A stretch of DNA of 33,201 nucleotides from Eubacteriales bacterium (GCA_030537565.1 JAUNVS010000016.1:1-33201); one strand, 5' to 3'; positions 17,076 to 26,024 are shown, counted from the first letter of the stretch. Notes: a model not told the origin generated them from the sequence alone. Numbers and translations: made by a program.

Positions 17076-18349
17076 GCGTTTAATTGGGTACAAAAATAAT
17101 CATAGATGGCAGTGCTTAAGGCCTTTGAAATCAAGTAACGTTTTTCTTCGTCGAGGAGGAATTTTATGTCTTCCGAAATGGCGAGGTTCCCCATTGATAG
17201 GCGCACAGTTGGGATGTTAAGGTAGCGAGCCGCTGGAAAATCCTCACTTTGAATCGCCTTTGAATTACGTGTCTGGGCCTCGAGCGCGTAGCTGGGGGCC
17301 TCGCTAGCCATCTGTGGTAGATATTGGTAAAGGCTGGACTCCAGACAGCGTGCAAAGCGGAGATCGAGTTGATCCCGATAGGCTGTATACGCTGGCTGGC
17401 TGGGTAGGTAGCGATTTAGGTCGCGTTGAAAGTAATAGCGCAAGATTTTTTCATCATTGGCTTTGGCTAAGCTTGCTGGCAAGTAGGTCAGACGATAACC
17501 GTGAAGTTGATCGGGGCCGCGGTCGCGGTCGACACTGAGATCGATGTAGATGAAGTTTTCTAGATCTCGCATATAGTCGAGGACCTTACGGGCTTCGGGA
17601 CTAATCCCTAAGCCCTGTGCGATACCGCGCGGGCTGAGTTTGGGATCTGGATTCACCTCATCACTGTTTTGATCGACAATTCGGCGGCAGGCATCGATTA
17701 AGGTCTGAATCTCAGACGTATCCTTTCCCTTACTTTCTAAGGCTTTCTTTTCTTCATGAAGAATGATTTCTGCGACAGAGAATATGCGAGCGTAATTTTG
17801 AAGTGGTATCGAGTCCTCAGCGATGATATGGACGTTTGCTCCCATTGCCTCTAATGCATAGGCCGTCATGCGTGCAATCTCCATATAGAGCTGATCTTCG
17901 AAAATTACCTGATCGCCATGGTGGAGACTGAGATTATTTCGTGTCGGATCAATCCCGGCATCAATAAAAATGTGGGCCCCGATCAGTGGGAGTTCTGATT
18001 TGCTGCGATCGATAAAAAACTGACGCGAGCTTTCGATCTGGTAGGTAATACCTGACTTATTGGACCAGCAGTCCATTTTATCGTCGACGCCCTCGATAAT
18101 TGTGTCGTCCACCTGGTTCGGGGTGATTATGTAGTGGAGGGAGATGTTCTCATCGACCTGGCTTCGGTTTTGCATACGATTTTTGATCATCTCGGGTTTG
18201 AGTACCCGTTGTTCCAGTGGATTTTCTTTTAGATAGTTGACGTCCACATGGCGACAAGCACTTGAGTTGAAGGCCAGGAGAAAAAGGAAGAGCCAAGATA
18301 TGACTCTTCGATGGCGAGTAGCTATTCGATTTGCAATCTCATAGTTCAT
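17072..18349 (-). CDS. Lipoprotein with degenerate amidase_3 fold (pseudo-amidase)
   Basis: The 425-residue protein has a basic N-terminus, a hydrophobic stretch and a cysteine at residue 32 (FNSSAC), so it is a probable but atypical lipoprotein. From residue 125 it follows the N-acetylmuramoyl-L-alanine amidase layout: IFIDAG, an FEDQLYMEIA helix, EAMGANVHII, LQNYARIFS, FIYIDLSVD, and PTVRLSMGNLAISED near the end. Three key residues are lost. The first zinc His (GHGG motif) is I133, the second (SIHAN motif) is S272, and the catalytic Glu (LVExGF motif) is Ser. Only the middle zinc ligand E151 remains. An insertion of about 60 charged residues separates the two halves. Binding to wall glycan without hydrolysis is a reasonable inference. 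AAGGAAG precedes the ATG by five bases. Confidence 0.65.
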   Translation of the reverse strand: MNYEIANRIATRHRRVISWLFLFLLAFNSSACRHVDVNYLKENPLEQRVLKPEMIKNRMQNRSQVDENISLHYIITPNQVDDTIIEGVDDKMDCWSNKSGITYQIESSRQFFIDRSKSELPLIGAHIFIDAGIDPTRNNLSLHHGDQVIFEDQLYMEIARMTAYALEAMGANVHIIAEDSIPLQNYARIFSVAEIILHEEKKALESKGKDTSEIQTLIDACRRIVDQNSDEVNPDPKLSPRGIAQGLGISPEARKVLDYMRDLENFIYIDLSVDRDRGPDQLHGYRLTYLPASLAKANDEKILRYYFQRDLNRYLPSQPAYTAYRDQLDLRFARCLESSLYQYLPQMASEAPSYALEAQTRNSKAIQSEDFPAARYLNIPTVRLSMGNLAISEDIKFLLDEEKRYLISKALSTAIYDYFCTQLNA

Positions 18350-18367
18350 TAAACTTCCTTAGACCAC

Positions 18368-19276
18368 TTAGAACTGCGCTGGGTAGAGTCCCTCTTGGTG
18401 ACGGCGCGCTAAGTTCTGCATGACTTTTTCCTTATCATCTTGGTATGTGACACCAAACCAGGTTTCGGAGCAGGGCAGTGCGTGGAGATGAATCTCCCCA
18501 GATTGGACGAGTTGGCTGATGAGGACGGGCAAAAAGAACTCGGACTTAAGTGGATTGGCAACGAGCTCAGTTTCCAAAAAGCGGATTAGAGCTGTCTCAA
18601 TTCGATCGAGGAAGGAGGCGGGGAGGGCCCAGAAATTCATGCTGACAATCGACTTGGGATCGAGAACTTGGCTGGGTTCGAGGCTGTCATCATAAAGTTT
18701 CCCATCCTCATGACGGGCGATGGACTTACACTCATAGACTGAACTGACCTCTCCCTCTGCATTAAGCTGGCAAATTCCTCTCGAGACGGATCCAAATTCA
18801 GAGACAGTTTTCGAAAGTTCATAAGCGACAAGGGCATAGTTATGGTCGAGGTCGATGGCCGGATTCGTGAGTTGCTTGTGGGCTATCTTAAACGCTGTTG
18901 GTCCATAGTAGTCATCGGCATTTAATACGCAGAAAGGCCCTGGGATTTCTGCCTTTGCACAATAGAGGGCATGAGCAGTTCCCAGGGGCTTAGTGCGGGC
19001 TGGGTCGTAGTCGACAGAGACTGGCACTCGATCAAGACTCTGATAGGCATAGGCGATATCAATCTTATTGCGCCATTTTGCTGCAACCTGTGCTTCGAAA
19101 TCATCGCGTATATCCTCTTTAATAATAAAGACGATGCGAGTAAATCCCGCCTGAATAGCATCGTAAATCGAATAATCCATCAGGGTTTGGCCCGATGGGC
19201 CTAGACCGTCGATTTGCTTGAGACCGCCATAGCGGCTTCCCATACCGGCGGCGAGGAGAACGAGTGTCGTCTGCAT
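18368..19276 (-). CDS. Sugar-phosphate nucleotidyltransferase family protein
   Basis: The 302-residue protein has the nucleotidyltransferase signature LLAAGMGSRYGGLKQ at its N-terminus and the metal-binding LNADDYYG near residue 120, with KPLGTAHAL between them. This is the fold of enzymes that join a sugar-1-phosphate to UTP, dTTP or CTP. The sequence does not show the specific motifs of GalU or RmlA, and the C-terminal half (IVSMNFWALP, then SEFFLPVLI) belongs to a distinct Firmicutes subgroup of undefined specificity. The gene lies 16 bases after galE and 18 before the pseudo-amidase gene, so a role in supplying an activated sugar is plausible. Confidence 0.82.
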   Translation of the reverse strand: MQTTLVLLAAGMGSRYGGLKQIDGLGPSGQTLMDYSIYDAIQAGFTRIVFIIKEDIRDDFEAQVAAKWRNKIDIAYAYQSLDRVPVSVDYDPARTKPLGTAHALYCAKAEIPGPFCVLNADDYYGPTAFKIAHKQLTNPAIDLDHNYALVAYELSKTVSEFGSVSRGICQLNAEGEVSSVYECKSIARHEDGKLYDDSLEPSQVLDPKSIVSMNFWALPASFLDRIETALIRFLETELVANPLKSEFFLPVLISQLVQSGEIHLHALPCSETWFGVTYQDDKEKVMQNLARRHQEGLYPAQF

Positions 19277-19292
19277 AGCTCAGTCCCTTCTA

Positions 19293-20327
19293 TTATTTGG
19301 AGTCCGCAGGACTCGTATAACCGTCTGGATTTTTCGACTGCCAATGCCAGCTATCCTCGAGCATGCGTCGGAGGTCATATTGGGCTGTCCAGTTGAGCTT
19401 TTCCTTTGCCTTCGTTGGATCGAGGTAATTCTCCGCAATGTCGCCAGGTCGACGTGCTTTAATTTCGTAGGGGAGTTTTCGTCCACAGACTTCGGAGTAG
19501 CAGTTAAGGATTTCGAATACAGAGTAACTGCGTCCAGTACCGAGATTAATGGCATCGAAGCCCTTACGTGTGTTCATCTCTGCGAGTGCAGCGACATGGC
19601 CCTTTGCGAGGTCGACAACGTGGATGTAGTCACGGCGTCCAGTTCCGTCTGGGGTGGGGTAGTCATCTCCAAAAATATTGAGGTGATCGAGTTTGCCGAC
19701 GGCCACTTTTGCAATATAAGGAACGAGGTTCCCAGGAATTCCATTGGGTTCTTCGCCAATCTCGCCAGATTCATGGGCACCGAGGGGGTTGGCATAGCGA
19801 AGAGCCGTCGCAATGAACTCAGGATCTGCTTTTGCATAATCCTCTAAAAAGCGTTCGTTGATAATCTTTGATTGGCCATAGGGATTAGTGGCAGAGCTCG
19901 TTCCGACGGACTCAGCAATTGGCAGATGCTCGGGTTCTCCATAGACTGTCGCTGAAGAGGAGTAAATGATTTTGTGACAGCCGAACTTACGCATGCTATC
20001 TAAGATGTTAAGCGTCGAAATCAGGTTGTTTTTATAGTATTCGATCGGCTTGAGACAGGATTCGCCGACGGCCTTTAGTGCTGCGAAGTGGATCACCGCT
20101 TCGAAGGGGCCATACTGCTCAAAGAGCTGGTCCACAAAACTCTGATCATCGAGATCGCCCTCGGCGTATGGAATCGATGTGCCTGAAATCTTCTCGAGTC
20201 GCTTAATTACCTCAGGACAGGAGTTGGAAAAGTTATCAGCGATGACAACTTCGTAGTCCGCCGATAAGAGTTCAAGAATGGTATGACTTCCGATATAGCC
20301 CGCACCACCGCACACTAAGATTTTCAT
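19293..20327 (-). CDS. galE: UDP-glucose 4-epimerase
   Basis: The enzyme interconverts UDP-glucose and UDP-galactose, and in some lineages the N-acetyl forms, using bound NAD. The 344-residue product has the NAD motif GGAGYIG at 7-13, the SSSATVYG segment with catalytic serine, and the catalytic pair Y150/K154 in YGQSK. It also has the substrate-loop segment LRYANPLGAHESGEIGEEP, where most relatives have Phe in place of the Ala-preceding Tyr. GGAGG precedes the ATG. It is the first gene of a five-gene minus-strand operon and follows a good -10 sequence. Length is typical. Confidence 0.95.
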   Translation of the reverse strand: MKILVCGGAGYIGSHTILELLSADYEVVIADNFSNSCPEVIKRLEKISGTSIPYAEGDLDDQSFVDQLFEQYGPFEAVIHFAALKAVGESCLKPIEYYKNNLISTLNILDSMRKFGCHKIIYSSSATVYGEPEHLPIAESVGTSSATNPYGQSKIINERFLEDYAKADPEFIATALRYANPLGAHESGEIGEEPNGIPGNLVPYIAKVAVGKLDHLNIFGDDYPTPDGTGRRDYIHVVDLAKGHVAALAEMNTRKGFDAINLGTGRSYSVFEILNCYSEVCGRKLPYEIKARRPGDIAENYLDPTKAKEKLNWTAQYDLRRMLEDSWHWQSKNPDGYTSPADSK

Positions 20328-20387
20328 GATTACCTCCGTTAAATGGGGCGCGTAGACGCCTCGATTTGCCTCGTGAAACCATTAGAT

Positions 20388-20393
20388 ATTATA
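20388..20393 (-). promoter_or_regulatory. -10 element of the galE operon
   Basis: A perfect TATAAT on the minus strand lies 60 bases before the galE start. No convincing -35 is found at 16-18 bases, so the promoter may need an activator or may tolerate a poor -35. Confidence 0.45.
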
Positions 20394-20423
20394 GCGAATA
20401 CTTCAGGGCTTTTATAGTTGAAT

Positions 20424-20441
20424 CCCTGCGTTTTTGCAGGG
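20424..20441 (-). other. Short hairpin between araC-type gene and galE
   Basis: CCCTGC at 20424-20429 pairs with GCAGGG at 20436-20441 around a 6-base loop. It lies just after the AraC-family stop codon on the minus strand, where a terminator would be expected, but has no T run after it. It could be a weak terminator or transcript-end stabiliser. Confidence 0.35.
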
Positions 20442-20453
20442 GTAACAGTCGGC

Positions 20454-21314
20454 TCACTCGCCCTCGCTTCGCTTTTTTTCGCGTACATATAGATGCCTGT
20501 ACGCGGTAGGGCTGAGGCCCGTGTGGGATTTGAAACTCTGGCTGAAAAGTGTGGGGGAGGAGAAGTTCAGATAGACACTGATGGCCTTCATACTCATCTT
20601 GCCTTCGACAATCAGTTCTTTAGCCTTTGCGAAGCGCTTTTCTTGACAATAGCGCATCGGGGAGATGCCGAGCTCTTGCTTAAAGCGATGGACGAGGTAG
20701 TGCTTATTGTATTTCGAGAGTTCTGCGAGGTTTTGAAGTTGGAAATTTTCATGGTAGTGCTGGTCGATGAAATGTTTGACCTCAGCGATCTCCGGGCTAA
20801 GATGTTCATCCTCAACGCACTCGACTTCCGGGCTCCGATCTGCCCGCTTGAGCTGAGCGAGGACGCATAGGCTGAGGGCTTGGCACAGGGGCTCGTAGGA
20901 CTTCTGCTGCTCGATGGCCTCGCGATAGAGGCGGTGGAGGTCATCGTAAAGCTCTTTGCTCACATCTTCAGCAGAGATACTGATAAAGTCACAATTAATG
21001 AATAGGGCCGGTAGTCTAGAGAAAATCAAGAGGGCGACTTGCGTGCCATTGACTTCGTTGGGGCTTGGTCGATAGCTAAGATGCAGCTCTTTGCTATCAC
21101 TCAGAAGCAAGATATCTCTCTGTTTTAGGTGGAACGTTTGGGCCGTGTTCTTCAGTGTTGATTCACCTTGAATCTGCACATACAGGACGGGACGACCGTC
21201 GAGAAATTCTCCCAAATCTTCAGTGCTGAGACCAGAGAGTCGCGCGATGGCGAGAAGAGGGCTCTCGCTCTGTCGAACCCGTCGCAATGGTAATCGAATC
21301 ATCTTTGTGCGCAT
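20454..21314 (-). CDS. AraC-family transcriptional regulator
   Basis: The 286-residue protein has an N-terminal cupin-like sensing part (VLYVQIQGES, then FHLKQRDILLLSDSKELHLSY) and a C-terminal double helix-turn-helix of the AraC/XylS type (about residues 180-280). The second part shows FQLQNLAELSKYNKHYLVHRF, ISPMRYCQEKRFAKAKELI, and the family signature FSSPTLFSQSFKSHTGLSPTAYR. It is divergent from the DUF4091 gene, the usual arrangement of a sugar-responsive AraC activator with its target. The inducer is unknown. Confidence 0.9.
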   Translation of the reverse strand: MRTKMIRLPLRRVRQSESPLLAIARLSGLSTEDLGEFLDGRPVLYVQIQGESTLKNTAQTFHLKQRDILLLSDSKELHLSYRPSPNEVNGTQVALLIFSRLPALFINCDFISISAEDVSKELYDDLHRLYREAIEQQKSYEPLCQALSLCVLAQLKRADRSPEVECVEDEHLSPEIAEVKHFIDQHYHENFQLQNLAELSKYNKHYLVHRFKQELGISPMRYCQEKRFAKAKELIVEGKMSMKAISVYLNFSSPTLFSQSFKSHTGLSPTAYRHLYVREKKRSEGE

Positions 21315-21371
21315 AGTCTATCCCCGTTAATTAGACGAAGTCATCCCCCGAATGAGAGGGGTTTATCTGAT

Positions 21372-21414
21372 TGATTATTATACTCGGCGGTGCCAGAATT
21401 GCTGAATCATATAC
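21372..21414 (+). promoter_or_regulatory. Candidate AraC-type direct repeat
   Basis: TGATTATTATAC at 21372-21383 and TGAATCATATAC at 21403-21414 match at 9 of 12 positions in the same orientation, 31 bases apart, close to three helical turns. AraC-family proteins commonly bind such direct repeats. They lie between the regulator and the DUF4091 gene. The second copy ends 41 bases before the start codon. Confidence 0.3.
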
Positions 21415-21455
21415 GCTTGCTTTTCAAATTGAATTCTAAGAAGTGAGGTCTGCTT

Positions 21456-23156
21456 GTGACACTAAGATTTTTTTCTAATTTAGACACCCTGTTCTTCGAC
21501 TCAAACGAATGGAGTCAGAATGCTTCTGATCAGCCGATCGTCAGCCGTACTTGTCTTTTCCGAGGAGAATATGCCTATCTTCAGTTCGTATACGATGGCG
21601 ACTTAGCCACTCGCTTAACCTTGCACTTGGAGGTTCCGTTTCAAGCCAAACTCTACCGTGTTGTTTGCGTGCCCAGTAGCTATCCCGCTCCGCCCGCCGC
21701 TGAGTCAGACGACGACTATCTGCGCAAGTCCGCTGGTCTTTACCCTGATCTTCTCGAAGAGGTCAATTTTGATGAGATTCATCCGAAGACGGCCTACTTA
21801 TTAGAATTAAATTATCTTGGAAGGCTGAGTGGATCCTCGACGATCGGCCTCGATTTTGCGCCCAGAGCTGGATCATATGAATTTGAACTAGAGCTCTACT
21901 CTGAAGCACTTCCAGAAATCGATCTTTGGCATAGTGAGTGGATGCACGTTGATTGCTTATCGGATTATTACGCTGTGGAGGCTTTTAGCGAAGCCCATTT
22001 TGGAGCGATCGAGGCCTTTGCGACTGAGGCCCGTAAACTCATGTGCAACTGCATTTATACTCCCGTTTTTACGCCGGCCCTAGACGTAGAACTTGGGCGT
22101 CATCGCAGCTTCGCCCAACTTCTTAAGATCCGACTAGAGCAAGTTGAGAATCGCTATCTCTATGACTTCGACTTTTCTCTCGTGGAACGCTACATGAAAC
22201 TCATGGATCGTCTCGGCTTTCGTCGATTTGAAATATCTCATTTATTTAGCCAGTGGGGCGCTGCCTATGCGATTGATATCTATGCAGAGGTCTCTGAAAA
22301 CGCAGAAACGGCACTGCGCTCTGACTTTAGTAACGCAGGGCCAGTCCATCGGGGCAAGACTCGTATATTTGGTAATGAACAGGAGGCCAGTGACCCGCGG
22401 TATATTGATTTTTTGAAGCAATTTCTACGCGCCTTCCGAAGTTTTTTAGTAGAACGGGATTATTTCGATCGAGTCATTTTACACATTTCAGATGAGCCGA
22501 GTTTAGACCACCTAGCTCATTACCGGAGTTTGGTCGATGCCTTAGCTCCGGAGCTAAGGGGATTTGCATGCATGGACGCACAGACCGAGTCCGCCTATCT
22601 TGGAATTGAGTCCCTCTGTGACTTCGTCATCGCCCTCGACCGCTACGAGAGTCTCGCATCAAGCGTTGAGGCTAAGCGGAATCTGTGGCTCTACTTTTGT
22701 TGTGTACAGGCTCCCGACTGCGTTAACCGTTTCATGGCGATGCCACTGTGGCGTCAGCGTAGCTTGGGCTACCTGCTCTATGCCTTCGACGTCGATGGCT
22801 TCCTCCACTGGGGCTTAAACTTTTACAATAGCCAATTTTCGAGGCGGCAGCTTAACCCCTACCAAGTGACCGATGCAGATGCCGCCTTCCCATCGGGCGA
22901 TGCCTTTCTACTTTATCCTGGTCCAGGGCTTCGCCCCCAGACCTCTCTTCGCTCGATGGCCTTACTAGAAGCGATGATGGATTATCGTCGGCTCCGTTAC
23001 CTCGAGACGAAAATCGGCCGCTCGGCCACAATCGAAGCACTTCCAGTTCCGTCTGAAATTTCCTCGAAATTTTATTTTAGGACAAAGCCCGCATGTGAAC
23101 TGTTCAGCAAATCGCTTGATGCAGTTCTCCGAAAAAGCAGCGAAGCGGATAGTTAG
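21456..23156 (+). CDS. DUF4091 protein, glycoside-hydrolase-like
   Basis: The 566-residue protein has an N-terminal beta-sandwich-like part (about 1-150) and a probable TIM-barrel part. The C-terminal third carries DUF4091 hallmarks: WLYFCCVQAPDCVNRFMAMP, then GFLHWGLNFYNSQ, then DADAAFPSGDAFLLYPGPG, then SLRSMALLEAMMDYRRL. No signal peptide is visible, so it should act in the cytoplasm. The acidic HISDEPS segment near residue 348 is a likely active-site loop. DUF4091 proteins are linked to sugar catabolism, but the substrate is not defined here. GTG 21456 is the start, with GAGG seven bases upstream. Control by the divergent AraC gene is likely. Confidence 0.85.
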   Translation: MTLRFFSNLDTLFFDSNEWSQNASDQPIVSRTCLFRGEYAYLQFVYDGDLATRLTLHLEVPFQAKLYRVVCVPSSYPAPPAAESDDDYLRKSAGLYPDLLEEVNFDEIHPKTAYLLELNYLGRLSGSSTIGLDFAPRAGSYEFELELYSEALPEIDLWHSEWMHVDCLSDYYAVEAFSEAHFGAIEAFATEARKLMCNCIYTPVFTPALDVELGRHRSFAQLLKIRLEQVENRYLYDFDFSLVERYMKLMDRLGFRRFEISHLFSQWGAAYAIDIYAEVSENAETALRSDFSNAGPVHRGKTRIFGNEQEASDPRYIDFLKQFLRAFRSFLVERDYFDRVILHISDEPSLDHLAHYRSLVDALAPELRGFACMDAQTESAYLGIESLCDFVIALDRYESLASSVEAKRNLWLYFCCVQAPDCVNRFMAMPLWRQRSLGYLLYAFDVDGFLHWGLNFYNSQFSRRQLNPYQVTDADAAFPSGDAFLLYPGPGLRPQTSLRSMALLEAMMDYRRLRYLETKIGRSATIEALPVPSEISSKFYFRTKPACELFSKSLDAVLRKSSEADS

Positions 23157-23233
23157 ATTGGCCAGAGCTCGTCAAAGTGTTTTATACTCTCTATTTCACA
23201 GATGTGAGAAATTCAGGATGAAAGAGTGACTGC

Positions 23234-25546
23234 ATGTCGAATTTGCAAGCACAAAATCCAGCGGAGATTTACCCCCAAGAACAAGTCTATCTCGAAGAGG
23301 TCCAGGCCTTTATTCGTGCCAGCCTTACGGAATTGCGAGCCAGAAAGCAAGCCCTATTTGAAGAGAGTGTGCGGCAGAAACGCGAGGGCTATGAAGAGCA
23401 TCTTGAGTATAAGCTCGGACCAGATAATGCGGTCTTACAGAGTGCGCTACTTGAGAACCACCATCAGCGCGAACAAGTCAGTGAAGAGATTAGTGCATTA
23501 GAGCGAATCGAGGCTTCTCCCTATTTTGCGAAGCTCCGTTTTGAGTTTTCCGACGACCACGAGGTCGGATCATTTTACATTGGGTTGAGAGACCTCCTCG
23601 ACACGGCTGAGTACCGGCAATATGTCGTTGACTGGCGATCTCCCTTAGCAACTCTGTATTATGAGGCCAATCTTGGTGACTGCGCCTATGAGACTGCCTA
23701 TGGGTGTGTCGAGGGACGGCTTTTGGAGAAATTGCAGATCCTTATTCAACGCGGTGTGCTGAAGTCGATCGTTCCTAGCGAAAAAGATCTTCACGATGAA
23801 CTCTTGCGGGCGGTTCTCTCGGAGCGCGCTTCGGCAACGATGCGGGAAATCGTTGCAACCCTGCAGAGTGAGCAAAATGAGATTATCCGAGCCGATCAAG
23901 CGGCCTCGGTATTCATCCAGGGCCTTGCAGGCAGCGGTAAGACGAGCGTGGCCCTCCATCGCGCAGCCTACTTACTCTACCGCAATGCAAATCTCAGTTC
24001 GGACCGCATCCTGCTTTTGTCGCCTAACCACTATTTTAGTCAGTATGTTTCAGAACTCCTGCCGCGACTTAACGAGGCCCCACTGCGATCGCTAACCTTT
24101 GATGATCTAGCCATCGAAGTCCTCAGCCAGAGGGAGGGGCGCTATCGTAGACTGAAGTTTCGGGAGGCGAGTTTAGAGCGTCAGCAAGAATTTGCAAGCG
24201 CCGCCTTTTACCAACAATTCCAAGAGTTTATAAAACGCTTTGAAGAGAAAAATTTTGTTGCCTTTGATCTTCAATTTGCAGACGTAAAAATCACTAAATC
24301 AGAGATTGAACGAGATTTTTATGCATTGAAATCTGAACCGCACTTCAAACGCTTTGAAAATTTGATCCAACGCTATCGAACCCGCTTTAAACCCTCACAA
24401 TTCGTCAAGATCCAACAGCAGCTCCTGAGGTCTCTCTGGTCGATGTACCAGGTTCATCGGATCGGAGCCGTCTTTCAAGCCTTTGAAGAAGACAAAAAAC
24501 ATGCGGATTTCAAGCTGGTTGCCGACGGTGAATCGGCCCCCAAGATTGCCGAGATTTTCTATCCTGAGACCTTCGGCGCTGAGCGTCGTAAGCAGCAGCG
24601 TCCAGAGCAGGAGGGTGTGCGCTATCTCGAAGCGAGTGAGCGTCGGCTCGTTCCGACGGCAGTCTATCAGCCCAATAAAGAGAGTGCACAGCCTCCATAT
24701 GAGGACCTATCATCTGGGCTCTATCGAAATGAGGGTTCAAGTGGATTGGACCGAGTCGATCTCTTGCTTCGCTTCGCACTTTACTGTGAACTCTACCCAG
24801 TTTATGGATTGGAGCCGATCCAACATCTGATCGTCGATGAGTTCGAAGAGTTAGGCTATCTCCAACATGCCTGTATCTCGAAGCTCTTTTCATGTACGAA
24901 GACGATTATTGGTGATGTCTATCAGAACCTTAAGCGTAGCCAGACACTCGATGACTTTTACGCCATCACCGCGATCTACGAAGCGAATCGCAGTCGGGGT
25001 GAGACGATTCTCATCAAAGAGTTTACAAGGGCCTACCGATGCAGCTACGAGATTGCTCAGTTTTGTGCTGCACTCTTTCCTGAACAGGACTTGCAAGCCC
25101 TCGAACGGCATGGCGAACTGATTGAAGTATGTCTTACAGATCATCACGATGCAGCTGTCGAAGCACTGGCAAAACGGCTGATGATGCTCGAACGGGAATT
25201 CAAGAGTTCTGATGCACCGATGCTTCGAGCTCTTCTCTGTGCGGATCAGGCCATGAAATCTGAGCTTCTCGAGGCGCTCCAAGCACGGTCGCTTTCGATT
25301 GGTACCCAGGCTTTTACCGAGGCACAGCAATGCACAATTTTCACGCTTGAAGAAGCGCGCGGTATGGAATTTGATGAAGTTCTCCTCTTTGAACTTGACC
25401 AAGCGTCAATCGATGACGAAATCCTGCGTCGACGGCTTTACCTCGGTGCAAGTCGCGCTCTCCATAGCGTATCGATCTTCGGTGGCCCGAAGCTAGCCCA
25501 GGTCTTGGAGACTTTGTCCGACAAATGTTATAGAATTACGCAATAA
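23234..25546 (+). CDS. helD: HelD-like RNA polymerase recycling ATPase
   Basis: The 770-residue protein belongs to helicase superfamily 1, HelD type. HelD in Bacillus releases stalled RNA polymerase from DNA. It has an N-terminal charged coiled coil (about 15-95) that would reach into the polymerase, the HelD-specific FYIGLRDLL and VVDWRSPLATLYYE segments near 120-145, and Walker A GLAGSGKT at 230-237. It also has LLLSPNHYFSQYVSELLP, the motif III-like IIGDVYQNL, motif IV-V segments FTRAYRCSYEIA and EEARGMEFDEVLL, and a closing LYLGASRALHSV. Motif II reads VDEFEE at 534-539 where VDEAQD is usual, so the Gln is replaced. The catalytic D and E remain. It leads the dtd and fhs genes. Confidence 0.85.
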   Translation: MSNLQAQNPAEIYPQEQVYLEEVQAFIRASLTELRARKQALFEESVRQKREGYEEHLEYKLGPDNAVLQSALLENHHQREQVSEEISALERIEASPYFAKLRFEFSDDHEVGSFYIGLRDLLDTAEYRQYVVDWRSPLATLYYEANLGDCAYETAYGCVEGRLLEKLQILIQRGVLKSIVPSEKDLHDELLRAVLSERASATMREIVATLQSEQNEIIRADQAASVFIQGLAGSGKTSVALHRAAYLLYRNANLSSDRILLLSPNHYFSQYVSELLPRLNEAPLRSLTFDDLAIEVLSQREGRYRRLKFREASLERQQEFASAAFYQQFQEFIKRFEEKNFVAFDLQFADVKITKSEIERDFYALKSEPHFKRFENLIQRYRTRFKPSQFVKIQQQLLRSLWSMYQVHRIGAVFQAFEEDKKHADFKLVADGESAPKIAEIFYPETFGAERRKQQRPEQEGVRYLEASERRLVPTAVYQPNKESAQPPYEDLSSGLYRNEGSSGLDRVDLLLRFALYCELYPVYGLEPIQHLIVDEFEELGYLQHACISKLFSCTKTIIGDVYQNLKRSQTLDDFYAITAIYEANRSRGETILIKEFTRAYRCSYEIAQFCAALFPEQDLQALERHGELIEVCLTDHHDAAVEALAKRLMMLEREFKSSDAPMLRALLCADQAMKSELLEALQARSLSIGTQAFTEAQQCTIFTLEEARGMEFDEVLLFELDQASIDDEILRRRLYLGASRALHSVSIFGGPKLAQVLETLSDKCYRITQ

Positions 25547-25558
25547 GGAGGCGGGATA

Positions 25559-26011
25559 ATGCGTGCAATTGTTCAAAGAGTGTCCCAGGCATCGGTAACG
25601 GTCGAGGATGAAGTCGTCTCATCGATCTCCCGGGGTTTTTTGATACTCCTCGGATGTTGCCCAGCGGATAACGAGCAAATCTGCGAGAAACTCTGGACGA
25701 AGATTCTTAAACTGAGGATCTTCGAAGATGAGGACGGGAAGACGAATCTCTCCCTTAATGATACTGAGGGTGAGGTTCTCATCGTTTCACAATTCACGCT
25801 ATACGCTGACTGTAAAAAGGGGAATCGTCCTTCGTTTACCGCTGCTGGATCACCGGATCATGCGAATCAGCTTTACCGCTATTTCGTTGACTGTGCTCGC
25901 CGCGACTTAGGTGAGCGCGTTGGCACGGGATCTTTCGGCGCTTCTATGGAGGTCGCCTTAATTAACTCAGGCCCGTTCACTATCTATCTCGATAGTGACA
26001 CGTTGTTCTAA
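25559..26011 (+). CDS. dtd: D-aminoacyl-tRNA deacylase
   Basis: The enzyme removes D-amino acids (and some glycine) mis-attached to tRNA. The 150-residue product matches the DTD family end to end: MRAIVQRVSQASV at the start, the catalytic SQFTLYAD at 77-84 with T80, and the NSGPFTIYLDS motif at 136-146, where NxGP forms the chirality-gating cross-subunit site. AAGGAGG overlaps the helD stop, 12 bases away. Dimer formation is expected from the family. Confidence 0.97.
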   Translation: MRAIVQRVSQASVTVEDEVVSSISRGFLILLGCCPADNEQICEKLWTKILKLRIFEDEDGKTNLSLNDTEGEVLIVSQFTLYADCKKGNRPSFTAAGSPDHANQLYRYFVDCARRDLGERVGTGSFGASMEVALINSGPFTIYLDSDTLF

Positions 26012-26024
26012 AGGGAGAATAATT

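Noticed and set aside
17075-17093. TTG start at 17093 for the degenerate ABC subunit
   Set aside because: No ribosome site, and the ATG at 17075 gives the same ATGA overlap as seen at the next junction.
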